A DNA stretch of 64,000 bases from Burkholderiales bacterium (GTDB taxonomy: Bacteria > Pseudomonadota > Gammaproteobacteria > Burkholderiales > Burkholderiaceae_C), in contig JACRPO010000005.1 in NCBI GenBank assembly GCA_016223165.1, positions 434,001-498,000 of the forward strand, read 5' to 3'. Under the pieces are notes generated by a model. The model was not told where the DNA came from. It did no database searches and saw only the letters and a list, made by a program, of their open reading frames with translations. Made by a program: the position numbers and the translations under genes. Below are positions 19,131 through 29,909 of the stretch, piece by piece. Numbering within the stretch: the stretch's first letter is position 1; every line of letters starts with the position of its first letter.

Positions 19131-19742
19131 ATGGCCTCCGTGCGCGACTTCAAGCTCCTGCGCGGCCTGGACGAGCAGCGCATCGGCCTGGAGGGGCGCG
19201 CCTCCTCCGACGACCACTCGGCCATCAAGCTGTGGCTGCGGCTGCTCGCCTGCAGCACGCAGATCGAGCAGGAGATCCGCAGCCGGCTGCGCCAGCGCTT
19301 CGCGACGACGCTGCCGCGCTTCGACTACCTCGCGCAGCTCGAGCGGCACGCCGGCGGCCTGCGCATGAACGCGCTCTCGCGCTACCTCATGGTGACCGGC
19401 GGCAACGTCACTGGCCTCACCGACCAGCTGGTGGCCGAGGGTCTGGTCGAGCGCCTGCCCGACCCCGAGGACCGGCGCTCGCTGATCGTGCGGCTCACCG
19501 CGGCCGGCCGCACGCGCTTTCTCGAGATGGCCAGCGAGCACGAAGCGTGGCTGGTCGAGCTCTTCGACGGCTTCGACCGCGACATGAAGGCGAGCCTGTA
19601 CGCCGCACTCGGCCAGCTGCGCCTGCACTTGGCCGGCAAGCAGGCCGACGTGCGGGAGGCGCAGGCGGCGACGAAGCGCCGCACGAACGAGCGCGGAACG
19701 GAACGCGGAACGGAACGCGGAACCGGAGGCAAGGACCTATGA
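19131..19742 (+). CDS. MarR-family transcription regulator
   Basis: A 203-residue winged-helix regulator. The DNA-binding region includes [17 protein letters not shown] and the wing D-P-E-D-R-R-S-L typical of MarR. Such proteins often bind aromatic ligands or their CoA esters and repress the catabolic operon; the inverted repeat at the operon promoter is a candidate site (inference). The last ~25 residues are a charged, repetitive tail (E-R-G-T units) from a 12-bp tandem repeat. It lies 25 bp after the monooxygenase and its stop overlaps the next start (ATGA). Confidence 0.9.
   Translation: MASVRDFKLLRGLDEQRIGLEGRASSDDHSAIKLWLRLLACSTQIEQEIRSRLRQRFATTLPRFDYLAQLERHAGGLRMNALSRYLMVTGGNVTGLTDQLVAEGLVERLPDPEDRRSLIVRLTAAGRTRFLEMASEHEAWLVELFDGFDRDMKASLYAALGQLRLHLAGKQADVREAQAATKRRTNERGTERGTERGTGGKDL
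19693..19722 (+). repeat. 12-bp tandem repeat in marR 3' end
   Basis: GCGGAACGGAAC is present twice in full (19693-19704, 19705-19716) plus a partial copy, coding for repeated Glu-Arg-Gly-Thr in the MarR tail. Copy-number change would stay in frame. Confidence 0.85.
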
Positions 19743-20698
19743 GCGCATCGATCGACCCGACGAAGCCGGCCGGCCCGGCCGACCCGGCTGCTCCGGCTGA
19801 TCCGGCCCGTGCGGCGAACGCACCGAACGCCCCCGGCCCACAGGCGGCAGGCGGGCGCATCGACCCCACGCTGCTGGCCGGCAACCGGCAGGCACTGGCG
19901 GGTCATGCGGCAACGCACTTCCACTGGCAGTGCGAAGGCGGCGTCGCGACGATCACGCTGAACCGCCCCGAGCGCAAGAACCCGCTCACCTTTGCCAGCT
20001 ACGCCGAGCTGCGCGACCTCTTCGGGCGCCTGAAGTACGCCACCGACGTGCACGCCGTGGTGCTGGCCGGCGCCGGCGGCAACTTCTGCTCCGGCGGCGA
20101 CGTGCACGAGATCATCGGCCCGCTGGTGCGCCTGGCGGCGCCGGAGCTGCTGATGTTCACGCGCATGACCGGCGACCTCGTGAAGGCAATGCGCGGCTGC
20201 CCGCAGCCCATCGTGGCGGCCGTCGACGGCGTGTGTGCCGGCGCCGGCGCCATCATGGCGATGGCTTCCGACCTGCGCCTGGGCACGGCGCGCTGCAAGA
20301 CGGCGTTCCTGTTCAACCGCGTCGGCCTTGCCGGGTGCGACATGGGCGCCTGCGCGATGCTGCCGCGCATCGTCGGGCAGGGGCGGGCGAGCGAGCTGCT
20401 CTACACCGGCCGCTCGCTCGGCGGCGAGGAGGGCGAGCGCTGGGGCTTCTTCAACCGCCTCGTCGCGCCCGAGCAGCTGCTGGCCGAGGCGCAGGCGCTG
20501 GCGCGCGAGCTCGCGGCCGGGCCGACGTTCGCCAACGGCATCACCAAGACCATGCTGCACCAGGAGTGGAGCATGACGATCGAGCAGGCCATCGAGGCCG
20601 AGGCGCAGGCGCAGGCGATCTGCATGATGACCGAGGACTTCAAGCGCGCGTACCACGCCTTCGTCGCCAGGCAGCGGCCGAAGTTCGAGGGCCGCTGA
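19739..20698 (+). CDS. Enoyl-CoA hydratase/isomerase family protein
   Basis: A 319-residue crotonase-fold protein. The first ~45 residues are Ala/Pro-rich and not part of the domain. The core has [10 protein letters not shown], the oxyanion-hole segment [12 protein letters not shown], and C-A-G-A-G-A. A Cys-Asp-Met-Gly segment sits where the hydratases carry their second catalytic acid, so the exact reaction is uncertain. In this operon it is expected to hydrate or open the ring of the non-aromatic CoA product of the fused monooxygenase (inference). The start overlaps the marR stop (ATGA). Confidence 0.85.
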   Translation: MSASIDPTKPAGPADPAAPADPARAANAPNAPGPQAAGGRIDPTLLAGNRQALAGHAATHFHWQCEGGVATITLNRPERKNPLTFASYAELRDLFGRLKYATDVHAVVLAGAGGNFCSGGDVHEIIGPLVRLAAPELLMFTRMTGDLVKAMRGCPQPIVAAVDGVCAGAGAIMAMASDLRLGTARCKTAFLFNRVGLAGCDMGACAMLPRIVGQGRASELLYTGRSLGGEEGERWGFFNRLVAPEQLLAEAQALARELAAGPTFANGITKTMLHQEWSMTIEQAIEAEAQAQAICMMTEDFKRAYHAFVARQRPKFEGR

Positions 20699-20732
20699 GA
20701 CGAGCGAGACGAGCTGAGACGACGTGAGACGA
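20697..20732 (+). repeat. Four GAGACGA direct repeats with ~10-bp period
   Basis: GAGACGA occurs at 20697, 20706, 20716 and 20726, i.e. every 9-10 bp, filling the gap between the hydratase stop and the acyl-CoA dehydrogenase ribosome site. It could be slippage-derived or a multi-copy binding site. Confidence 0.8.
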
Positions 20733-20746
20733 GCCAGGAGATGACC

Positions 20747-21982
20747 ATGCGCGACGACACCCAGGCCGCCGGCGCCGATGCGCTGCGCCACCTGGACTGG
20801 CCCTTCTTCGAGGCGCGACACCGGGACCTCGCGCGCGAGCTCGAGGCCTGGGCGCGAGCGAACGTGCCGCATGCGCACGGCCGCGACGTGGACAGCGAGT
20901 GCCGGGCGCTGGTCGCCTCGCTGGGGCGGGCGGGCTGGCTGGCGCATGCGGTGGGCGGGACGGCCTTCGGCGGCGCGGCCGAGGTCATCGACACGCGTGC
21001 CATCTGCCTGTTGCGCGAGACGTTGGCCCGGCACTCGGGCCTCGCCGACTTCGCCTTCGCGATGCAGGGCCTGGGCTCGGGGGCCATCAGCCTGGCCGGC
21101 ACGCCGGCGCAGAAGGCACGCTACCTGCCGCGCGTCGCGCGCGGCGAGGCGATCGCCGCCTTCGCGCTCTCCGAGCCGGAGGCGGGCTCCGACGTGGCGG
21201 CGATGGCCTGCGCCGCGCGTGCCGAGGGCAGCGCCTGCGTGCTGGACGGCGAGAAGACGTGGATCTCGAACGGCGGCATCGCCGACTTCTACGTCGTCTT
21301 CGCGCGAGAGCGCGGCATGCAGTCCGCCGCGCAGGCCGCGCAGGCCGAGGAAAGGGCGCGCGGCTCGCGCGACATCTCGGCGTTCATCGTCGATGCCGGG
21401 ACGCTGGGCCTGGAGATCGCCGAGCGCATCGACGTCATCGCGCCGCACCCGCTGGCAAGGCTGCGCTTCAGCGGCTGCCGCGTCGATGCGGCACAGCGCA
21501 TCGGGGCGGCGGGCGAGGGCTTCAAGGTCGCGATGCGCACGCTCGATGTCTTCCGCACCTCGGTGGCGGCAGCGGCACTCGGCTTCGCGCGCCGCGCGCT
21601 CGCCGAGGCGCTGCAGCGCGCAACGACGCGGCGCATGTTCAACGGCGTGCTCGCGGACTTCCAGCTCACGCAGGCCAAGCTGGCGCAGATGGCGACGACC
21701 ATCGACAGTGCCGCGCTACTGACCTACCGCGCCGCCTGGCAGCGCGACCAGGGCCGCCCGGTGACGCGCGAGGCGGCGATGGCGAAGATGGCGGCCACCG
21801 AAGGCGCGCAGCAGGTCATCGACAGCGCGGTGCAGATGTTCGGCGGCCTCGGCGTCGTGAGCGAGGTGCCGGTGGAGCGGCTGTACCGCGAGATCCGCGC
21901 GCTGCGCATCTACGAGGGCGCCACCGAGGTGCAGCAACTGATCATCGCGCGCGAGATGCTGCGCGAGGGCGGCGCGAGTTGA
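20747..21982 (+). CDS. Acyl-CoA dehydrogenase
   Basis: A 411-residue FAD acyl-CoA dehydrogenase. Seen are the family segments [21 protein letters not shown], and the C-terminal [10 protein letters not shown]. Two starts are close: the ATG at 20741 touches AGGAG with no spacing, while the ATG at 20747 has it at 6 bp and is preferred. It should introduce or act on a double bond in the CoA intermediates of this operon. The position after an enoyl-CoA hydratase fits a beta-oxidation-like sequence. Confidence 0.88.
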   Translation: MRDDTQAAGADALRHLDWPFFEARHRDLARELEAWARANVPHAHGRDVDSECRALVASLGRAGWLAHAVGGTAFGGAAEVIDTRAICLLRETLARHSGLADFAFAMQGLGSGAISLAGTPAQKARYLPRVARGEAIAAFALSEPEAGSDVAAMACAARAEGSACVLDGEKTWISNGGIADFYVVFARERGMQSAAQAAQAEERARGSRDISAFIVDAGTLGLEIAERIDVIAPHPLARLRFSGCRVDAAQRIGAAGEGFKVAMRTLDVFRTSVAAAALGFARRALAEALQRATTRRMFNGVLADFQLTQAKLAQMATTIDSAALLTYRAAWQRDQGRPVTREAAMAKMAATEGAQQVIDSAVQMFGGLGVVSEVPVERLYREIRALRIYEGATEVQQLIIAREMLREGGAS

Positions 21983-22027
21983 TCCAGGTTGCGGCGCCGC
22001 GTCGGTTGCCGGGAGGACAATGAAGTG

Positions 22028-22450
22028 ATGCAGGCCCTGCTTCCCGAAGGCTGGCGGCGCCCGAAGGGCTACGCCAACGGCGTCAGCGCGACCCTGTGCC
22101 CGAAAGGGCGCCAGATCTTCGTCGCCGGCATGATCGGCTGGGATGCCGACGAGGTCTTCCACACCGACGACTTCGCCGGCCAAGCGCGGCAGGCGCTGCA
22201 CAATGCCGTGGCCGTGCTGGCCGCCGGTGGCGCCGAGCCGAGGCACATCGTGCGCATGACCTGGTACGTGACCGACAAGCGCGAGTACCTGGCGGCGCTG
22301 CCGGGCATCGGCCAGGCCTTTCGTGAGCTGATCGGCCACTACGACATCGCGATGTCCGCGGTGCAGGTGGCCGCGCTGATGGAAGACCGTGCCAAGGTCG
22401 AGATCGAGGTCACCGCGGTCGTGCCCGACCGCGACCCCGATCAGGCCTGA
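22028..22450 (+). CDS. RidA/YjgF-family enamine/imine deaminase-like protein
   Basis: A 140-residue RidA-superfamily protein with V-A-G-M-I-G-W-D near the N-terminus, the repeated A-L-x-N-A-V-A-V-L-x-A-x-G segment and a C-terminal V-E-I-E-V-T-A-V-V. RidA proteins hydrolyse enamines and imines to ketones and ammonia. In this operon that would fit removal of the amino group from a 2-amino-cyclohexene-type CoA intermediate (inference). GGGAGGA lies 10 bp before the ATG; an adjacent GTG (22025) is an alternative. The gap to the preceding gene is 45 bp. Confidence 0.85.
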   Translation: MQALLPEGWRRPKGYANGVSATLCPKGRQIFVAGMIGWDADEVFHTDDFAGQARQALHNAVAVLAAGGAEPRHIVRMTWYVTDKREYLAALPGIGQAFRELIGHYDIAMSAVQVAALMEDRAKVEIEVTAVVPDRDPDQA

Positions 22451-22482
22451 ACCCGAATTCCCGTTCCGGAGCCCTTGCATCC

Positions 22483-23694
22483 ATGGCCACGCCCGACATC
22501 AGCAAGACCACCAAGACCAAAGCCACCTTCGACTGGGCCGACCCGTTGCGGCTCGACGACCAGCTCAGTGACGACGAACGAGCCGTGCGCGAGGCCGCGC
22601 AGGCCTACTGCCAGGACAAGCTGCTGCCGCGGGTGCAGGAGGCGTTCCGCCACGAGAAGACCGACCCGCGCATCTTCCGCGAGATGGGCGAGCTCGGCCT
22701 GCTCGGCCCGACCATCCCCGAAGCCTACGGCGGCGCCGGCCTCAACTACGTCTGCTACGGCCTCATCGCGCGCGAGGTCGAGCGCGTCGATTCGGGCTAC
22801 CGCTCGATGATGAGCGTGCAGAGCTCGCTCGTGATGGTGCCGATCCACGAGTTCGGCAACGAGGCGACGAAACGCAGGTACCTGCCCAGGCTCGCCACCG
22901 GCGAGTGGATCGGCTGCTTCGGGCTCACCGAGCCCAACCACGGCTCCGACCCCGGGAGCATGGTCACGCGCGCACGCAAGGTGGCCGGCGGCTACAGCCT
23001 CTCGGGCGCCAAGATGTGGATCAGCAACTCGCCGATCGCCGATGTCTTCCTCGTCTGGGCCAAGGACGACGAAGGCGCGATCCGCGGCTTCGTGCTCGAC
23101 AAGGGCACGAAGGGGCTGTCCGCCCCGGCCATCCACGGCAAGGTCGGGCTGCGCGCCAGCATCACCGGCGAGATCGTGCTCGACCAGGCCTTCTGCCCGG
23201 AGGAGAACGCCTTCCCCGAGGTGCGCGGGCTGAAGGGCCCGTTCGCCTGCCTGAACAGCGCCCGCTACGGCATCGCCTGGGGCGCGCTCGGCGCCGCCGA
23301 GGACTGCTACCGGCGGGCGCGCCAGTACGTGCTCGACCGGCAGCAGTTCGGCCGCCCGCTGGCGGCCAATCAGCTGGTGCAGAAGAAGCTCGCCGACATG
23401 CTGAGCGAGATCACGCTCGGCCTGCAGGGCTGCCTGCGCCTGGGCCGCATGAAGGACGAGGGCACCGCGGCGGTGGAGATCACCAGCATCATGAAGCGCA
23501 ACAGCTGCGGCAAGGCGCTCGATATCGCGCGCACGGCCCGCGACATGATGGGCGGCAACGGCATCAGCGACGAGTTCGGCGTCGCTCGCCACCTCGTCAA
23601 CCTCGAGGTGGTCAACACCTACGAGGGCACGCACGACATCCACGCGCTGATCCTCGGCCGCGCCATCACGGGCCTGGCCGCGTTCAACAACTGA
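22483..23694 (+). CDS. gcdH: Glutaryl-CoA dehydrogenase
   Basis: A 403-residue acyl-CoA dehydrogenase that matches the glutaryl-CoA subgroup through most of its length: F-D-W-A-D-P-L at the N-terminus, [24 protein letters not shown], and the C-terminal [16 protein letters not shown] with the catalytic Glu. It oxidises and decarboxylates glutaryl-CoA to crotonyl-CoA, which would take the end of the aromatic operon into central metabolism. It lies 32 bp after ridA and converges with the cold-shock gene. Confidence 0.93.
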   Translation: MATPDISKTTKTKATFDWADPLRLDDQLSDDERAVREAAQAYCQDKLLPRVQEAFRHEKTDPRIFREMGELGLLGPTIPEAYGGAGLNYVCYGLIAREVERVDSGYRSMMSVQSSLVMVPIHEFGNEATKRRYLPRLATGEWIGCFGLTEPNHGSDPGSMVTRARKVAGGYSLSGAKMWISNSPIADVFLVWAKDDEGAIRGFVLDKGTKGLSAPAIHGKVGLRASITGEIVLDQAFCPEENAFPEVRGLKGPFACLNSARYGIAWGALGAAEDCYRRARQYVLDRQQFGRPLAANQLVQKKLADMLSEITLGLQGCLRLGRMKDEGTAAVEITSIMKRNSCGKALDIARTARDMMGGNGISDEFGVARHLVNLEVVNTYEGTHDIHALILGRAITGLAAFNN

Positions 23695-23762
23695 CGCGGC
23701 CGCGCGCCGCGGTGGCGCCGGGAGCGCGCGCGGGGCAAAGCGCCGCCGGCGCGACAGCCCGC

Positions 23763-24044
23763 TCAGGGCGCGTGCGGGGCCCTGGTGGATTCGGACGAAC
23801 CGGGCGAACCGGGCGAACTGGCCGCTGCCGCTTCCGGCCCGGAAAGCGGCCGGATGTTCTGCGCCGAGTCGCCTTTCGGGCCCTGCACCAGGTCGAAGCT
23901 GACCCGGCTGCCCTGGCGCAACGTGCGGAAACCGTCCATCTGCACGGCGGAGAAGTGGGCGAAGACGTCGCTGCCGCCACCCTCGGGTTCGATGAACCCG
24001 AACCCCTTGGCGTCGCTGAACCATTTGACGGTGCCTGTCGTCAT
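23763..24044 (-). CDS. Cold-shock domain protein with C-terminal tail
   Basis: A 93-residue CspA-type RNA/DNA-binding protein. The five-strand OB domain (~1-67) holds RNP1 K-G-F-G-F-I and RNP2 V-F-A-H-F. A 25-residue Ser/Pro/Gly tail follows, partly encoded by 9-bp CGGGCGAAC repeats (~23798-23819, plus strand). Standard Csp proteins are ~68 residues, so the tail is an addition. GGAGGC lies just before the ATG and a promoter is seen at 24075-24104. Confidence 0.9.
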   Translation of the reverse strand: MTTGTVKWFSDAKGFGFIEPEGGGSDVFAHFSAVQMDGFRTLRQGSRVSFDLVQGPKGDSAQNIRPLSGPEAAAASSPGSPGSSESTRAPHAP

Positions 24045-24074
24045 GCGAGCCTCCGCGTCAACCGTGGCCCAAAA

Positions 24075-24104
24075 ATTCTCGACCCGCGGGTTTTGCGCTG
24101 TCAA
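24075..24104 (-). promoter_or_regulatory. Sigma70-like promoter of the cold-shock gene
   Basis: On the minus strand, TTGACA (24104-24099) and GAGAAT (24080-24075) are separated by 18 bp. This places the transcript start about 25 bp before the start codon. Confidence 0.6.
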
Positions 24105-24313
24105 TCGGCGGCCTCCGCCAGCGGAAGCAGGCTGATCGGGTGACGCGGAGTCGCGAGCGCCGGCGCGGATCGACGCGGGGCAGGGTGCCGGCAGGGCGCT
24201 CGGGTCGTTGTGGCGCGGGCCTGCCCGATCGGGCGGGTGCGGGCGCCTCGCAAGCAAGTTCACACTCGCAAAGGGGTGCCAATTCCGCCGGATGCAGGGG
24301 AGAACAGGCTCGA

Positions 24314-24319
24314 TAGAAT
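24314..24319 (+). promoter_or_regulatory. Candidate -10 element next to the clpS start
   Basis: TAGAAT ends 5 bp before the clpS ATG (24325). If used, the transcript would begin about at the start codon, implying a nearly leaderless message, or a translation start further inside clpS. No good -35 is visible. Confidence 0.4.
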
Positions 24320-24324
24320 GAGTC

Positions 24325-24704
24325 ATGCCCGAGGACAAGCCGCCGTCTCCGCCGCGCCTTCCAGGCCGGCCGGACCCGCTGCGTCCCGGTGGCCCGGGTG
24401 GCGGCGAGGGCGGGCAGGGTACGGTGGTCGCCGAGCGCCGCGTGGCGCGCACCAAGCCGCCGTCGCTCTACCAGGTGGTCATGCTCAACGACGACTACAC
24501 GCCGATGGAGTTCGTCGTGATGGTCCTGCAGCAATATTTTCAACGTGACCTGGACACGGCGACCCAGATCATGCTCAAGATCCACCACGAAGGGCGTGGG
24601 GTGTGCGGCGTCTATCCGAAGGACATCGCCGCGACGAAAGTCGAACTGGTGCTCACCGCGGCGCGTCGCGACGGACACCCGCTTCAGTGCATTATGGAGG
24701 CCGC

Positions 24705-24708
<4 letters not shown>
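24325..24708 (+). CDS. clpS: ATP-dependent Clp protease adaptor ClpS
   Basis: A 127-residue N-degron adaptor. The conserved core starts at ~46 ([21 protein letters not shown]) with the D-D and H-H-E-G-R-G residues that bind N-terminal hydrophobic residues. ClpS hands such substrates to ClpA. The ~45-residue Pro/Gly-rich N-terminal extension is longer than in E. coli ClpS. Its stop overlaps the clpA start by ATGA. Confidence 0.96.
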
Positions 24709-27011
<2,303 letters not shown>

Positions 27012-27060
27012 GGCGCAGGGCGGAGCACGCCCTTCCGGCGACTGCAGCATCCTTGCCCGA

Positions 27061-27117
27061 CCCTCTCCCGCATGCGGGAGAGGGGGCAGGGCTCCCGTAT
27101 CACTACGGTGCGGGAGC
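27061..27117. repeat. Double palindromic element between clpA and mtfA
   Basis: The half CCCTCTCCCGCA (27061-27072) is followed at once by its exact reverse complement (27073-27084), a 24-bp perfect palindrome. A second hairpin, GCTCCCG (27091-27097) with CGGGAGC (27111-27117), follows. The first resembles the dispersed CCCTCTCCC/GGGAGAGGG palindromes known from many proteobacterial genomes. It lies between convergent genes and may end transcription from both; there is no clear U-tract. Confidence 0.75.
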
Positions 27118-27894
27118 GAGGGCGCGCGGGTCCTGCAGGTACAGGCGCGCCAGCATTTCGTACAGCGGCGCGTGCTCGGCGGCAAGGCCGTGCGGGTTGA
27201 CAAAGAAGCTCTCGCTCGCCACCGCGAAGAACTCGTCGATGCCGCTTGCGCCGTAGGGGTCCAGCGCCGTCTCCTCCTCGGCGTCGACGCGCCTGGCGAA
27301 GGCGTCGTACTGCGCCTCGAGCACGGCGAGCCAGGCGGCGCGCGTGAGGCCTGCGGGCAGCCCTGGCACGCCGTCCGAGAGGCCGTCGGCCAGGTCGAGC
27401 ACATGCGCGAACTCGTGCACCACGACGTTGTAGCCCGGTGAGCGAGGGCGGCCGGCCTCGCGCACGTCGCGCCACGACAGCATCACCGGCCCGCCTTGCA
27501 CGGCCTCGCCGGCCAGCGTCTCGTCGTACTCGTGCACGAGGCCGTCGTCGCCCTGCACGTTGCGCCGCGCCACCACCTGGTCGGGGTGCACGACGATGCC
27601 GACGAAGCCGTCGTAGCGCGCCAGGCCGAGCTTGAGCACCGGCAGCACCGCCTGCGCGGCGATGCTGACGACGATGGCGTCGGTGAGGCGCAGGCCGCCG
27701 GCGGCGCTGAACTCCTTGCGGTCGAGGAAGAGGCTCGTCAGCCGGCGCAGTTCGAGCTGCTCCTCGGGCGAGCGCCAGCGCAGGAACGGAAAGCGCACCA
27801 GCGTGCGCTTCCACAGGTCATCGGGGATGGCGCGCCGGCGCAGCGCCGCCGCCTCGCGCGAGCGCTGCCAGCTGCGCCACAGCGAGCTCAGCAT
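27103..27894 (-). CDS. mtfA: Zinc-dependent peptidase MtfA (M90 family)
   Basis: A 263-residue cytoplasmic metallopeptidase of the MtfA family (E. coli MtfA is ~265). The zinc motif H-E-F-A-H is present in V-V-H-E-F-A-H-V-L-D-L, followed by D-E-F-F-A-V-A-S-E-S-F-F, where the second Glu is the likely third ligand. In E. coli MtfA binds the regulator Mlc and so affects the glucose PTS; its role here is unknown. The start at 27894 overlaps the end of lpxH by 7 bp. Confidence 0.9.
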   Translation of the reverse strand: MLSSLWRSWQRSREAAALRRRAIPDDLWKRTLVRFPFLRWRSPEEQLELRRLTSLFLDRKEFSAAGGLRLTDAIVVSIAAQAVLPVLKLGLARYDGFVGIVVHPDQVVARRNVQGDDGLVHEYDETLAGEAVQGGPVMLSWRDVREAGRPRSPGYNVVVHEFAHVLDLADGLSDGVPGLPAGLTRAAWLAVLEAQYDAFARRVDAEEETALDPYGASGIDEFFAVASESFFVNPHGLAAEHAPLYEMLARLYLQDPRALAPAP

Positions 27895-28745
27895 GTGCGC
27901 GCCGGCGGCACGCGGCTGAAGCCGGCCGGCGTGAGGCGCAGCACCTCGGCGCGCGTGCCGGCATCGAGGTCCCAGTCGGTCAGCACGTGCCGCACGAACC
28001 CGCCGGCCCAGGCCTCGGTGCCTGGCCGGTGCGTGTGGCCGTGCACCAGGGTCGGGGCGGCCGACTCGCGCAGCAGCGCCACGGCGGCGCTGGCGTCCAC
28101 GTCGGCGGAGCCTTCGCCGTCGAACTGCCGCCGCGTATCGCTGGCCTTGCGGATCTCGCGCGCCAGCGCCAGCCGCTCGGCGAGCGGCCGGGCCAGGAAG
28201 GCGCGCAGCCACGCCGCCTGCCGCACTTGGCGGCGGAAGGCCTGGTAGGCATGATCAGCCAGGCAAAGCGCGTCGCCGTGCGTGAGCAGCACGCGCTGGC
28301 CGAAGGCCATGAGCAAGGTCGGGTCGGGCAGGGCGCGTGCGCCGCAATCGGCGAGCAGTTCGGCGCCCATCAGGAAGTCGCGGTTGCCGCCCATGATGGC
28401 GACGGACCGCTTCTGCGCCGCCTCGGCGAGGGCCCGCACGCAGCGCTGTGCGAAGGGCTCGCGCCGCGCGTCGTCACCCACCCACAGCTCGAACAGGTCG
28501 CCGAGGATGAACACCGCATCGGCCTCGGTGTGCTGCAGATGCGCCGCGAACGCCGCGAAGGTGGCCGGCATCAGCTCCGACAGGTGCAGGTCGGAGATGA
28601 AGTCGATGGCGCGCCATTCGCGTGGGGCTTGGAGCGGCACGGGCGCCGCCAGCTCGGCCGGATTGGCGCCGGCAGCGGCAGCGGCAGCCGCCGCCTCGCC
28701 GGCACGGGATAGGTCGCCGGCGCCGGAGGCGGCGCCGCCGGGCAT
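27888..28745 (-). CDS. lpxH: UDP-2,3-diacylglucosamine diphosphatase LpxH
   Basis: A 285-residue calcineurin-like phosphoesterase that cleaves UDP-2,3-diacylglucosamine to lipid X in lipid A synthesis. Metal motifs appear in order: D-F-I-S-D-L-H-L-S, G-D-L-F-E-L-W-V-G-D-D, G-G-N-R-D-F-L-M-G, L-T-H-G-D and H-G-H-T-H-R-P; the N-R-D form is typical of LpxH. The first ~45 residues are Ala-rich and outside the domain. The ATG at 28745 overlaps the ppiB stop (TGATG), which supports this start over one further upstream. Confidence 0.93.
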   Translation of the reverse strand: MPGGAASGAGDLSRAGEAAAAAAAAGANPAELAAPVPLQAPREWRAIDFISDLHLSELMPATFAAFAAHLQHTEADAVFILGDLFELWVGDDARREPFAQRCVRALAEAAQKRSVAIMGGNRDFLMGAELLADCGARALPDPTLLMAFGQRVLLTHGDALCLADHAYQAFRRQVRQAAWLRAFLARPLAERLALAREIRKASDTRRQFDGEGSADVDASAAVALLRESAAPTLVHGHTHRPGTEAWAGGFVRHVLTDWDLDAGTRAEVLRLTPAGFSRVPPARTC

Positions 28746-29254
28746 CAGGACACCTCGGTGGCGCGCTCGATGCACACGTCCTCGACGGGCACGTTCTCGT
28801 GACCGCCCTTGCTGCCCGTGCTCACCGCCTCGATGCGGTCGACGACGTCGGACCCTTCGACGACGCGGCCGAACACCGCATAACCCCAGCCCTGCGCGTT
28901 CTCGGCCTTGAAGTCGAGGAAGGCGTTGTCGACGGTGTTGATGAAGAACTGCGCCGTCGCCGAGTGCGGGTCGCTGGTGCGTGCCATCGCCAGCGTGTAG
29001 CGCTTGTTCTTCACGCCGTTGTTGGCCTCGTTCCTGATCGGCGCCTTCGTCGGCTTCTGCTTCATGCCGGGCGCGAAGCCGCCGCCTTGCACCATGAAGC
29101 CCTTGATGACGCGGTGGAAGACGGTGCCGTCGTAGTGCCCGGCCTGCACGTAGGCCAGGAAGTTGGCCGCCGACTGCGGCGCGCGTTCGGTATCGAGCTC
29201 GATGGTCAGCGCGCCGGCGCTGGTCTCGAGGCGGACTCTCTTGGGGCTGGCCAT
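28745..29254 (-). CDS. ppiB: Peptidyl-prolyl cis-trans isomerase (cytoplasmic cyclophilin)
   Basis: A 169-residue cyclophilin without signal peptide. Catalytic signatures are present: [13 protein letters not shown] and A-Q-F-F-I-N. It catalyses proline isomerisation in protein folding. It is followed by lpxH with a TGATG overlap and preceded by a second, exported cyclophilin 2 bp away, so the three are one operon. Confidence 0.95.
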   Translation of the reverse strand: MASPKRVRLETSAGALTIELDTERAPQSAANFLAYVQAGHYDGTVFHRVIKGFMVQGGGFAPGMKQKPTKAPIRNEANNGVKNKRYTLAMARTSDPHSATAQFFINTVDNAFLDFKAENAQGWGYAVFGRVVEGSDVVDRIEAVSTGSKGGHENVPVEDVCIERATEVS

Positions 29255-29256
29255 CG

Positions 29257-29832
29257 CTATTTCTCCAGGCTTGCTTTGCGGATCAGCACCGGCTTCACCG
29301 GCACGTTCTGGTGCGGCCCGGCCGACTGCGTGGCCACGCCGCGGATCTTGTCGACGACGTCCATGCCGGCGACCACCTTGCCGAAGACGGCATAGCCGTT
29401 GCCGTCGCGCGCGTTGGGCTGGTCGAGGAAGACGTTGTCGGCGACGTTGATGAAGAACTGCGCCGAGGCCGAGTTGGGGTCCATCGTGCGTGCCATGGCG
29501 ACCGAGCCGCGCACGTTGGACAGGCCGTTGCGGCTCTCGAGCGGGATCGGGGCGAGCGTCTTCTTCTCGCTCATGTCGGGCTTCATGCCGCCGCCCTGGA
29601 TCATGAAGGTCGGGATGACGCGATGGAAGATCGTGCCGTCGTAGTGCCCGGCCTTCACGTAGCCGAGGAAGTTGTCGACGGTCTTCGGCGCCTTCTCCCG
29701 GTCGAGCTCGAGCACGATGTCGCCTTCGCTGGTGGCCAGGCGCACCTTCTGCTGCGCCCAGGCGGGGCCGGCGGCGAGCAGCAAGGCCAGCGCAGCGCTA
29801 CAAATGAGTCGAATCAAAGCGGTCATCTCCAT
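29257..29832 (-). CDS. ppiA: Peptidyl-prolyl cis-trans isomerase (periplasmic cyclophilin)
   Basis: A 191-residue cyclophilin with a clear Sec signal peptide (hydrophobic ~8-22, A-W-A-Q cleavage site). Signatures [14 protein letters not shown] and A-Q-F-F-I-N are intact. It is probably a periplasmic foldase. It and ppiB share strong similarity and look like a local duplication in which one copy is exported. Starts at 29832 and 29826 are both possible; neither has a good ribosome site. Confidence 0.93.
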   Translation of the reverse strand: MEMTALIRLICSAALALLLAAGPAWAQQKVRLATSEGDIVLELDREKAPKTVDNFLGYVKAGHYDGTIFHRVIPTFMIQGGGMKPDMSEKKTLAPIPLESRNGLSNVRGSVAMARTMDPNSASAQFFINVADNVFLDQPNARDGNGYAVFGKVVAGMDVVDKIRGVATQSAGPHQNVPVKPVLIRKASLEK

Positions 29833-29909
29833 GCGGTGCGGCCGCGGGTGGCGGCCGGGGTCAGTCAATCGGTCGAACAGCGGGTCCGTCGGGAGTCTAT
29901 TGCAGCCCT

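Noticed and set aside
27061..27084. Classic Rho-independent terminator after clpA
   Set aside because: The palindrome is perfect, but no U-tract follows on either strand, so it is listed as a repeat element.
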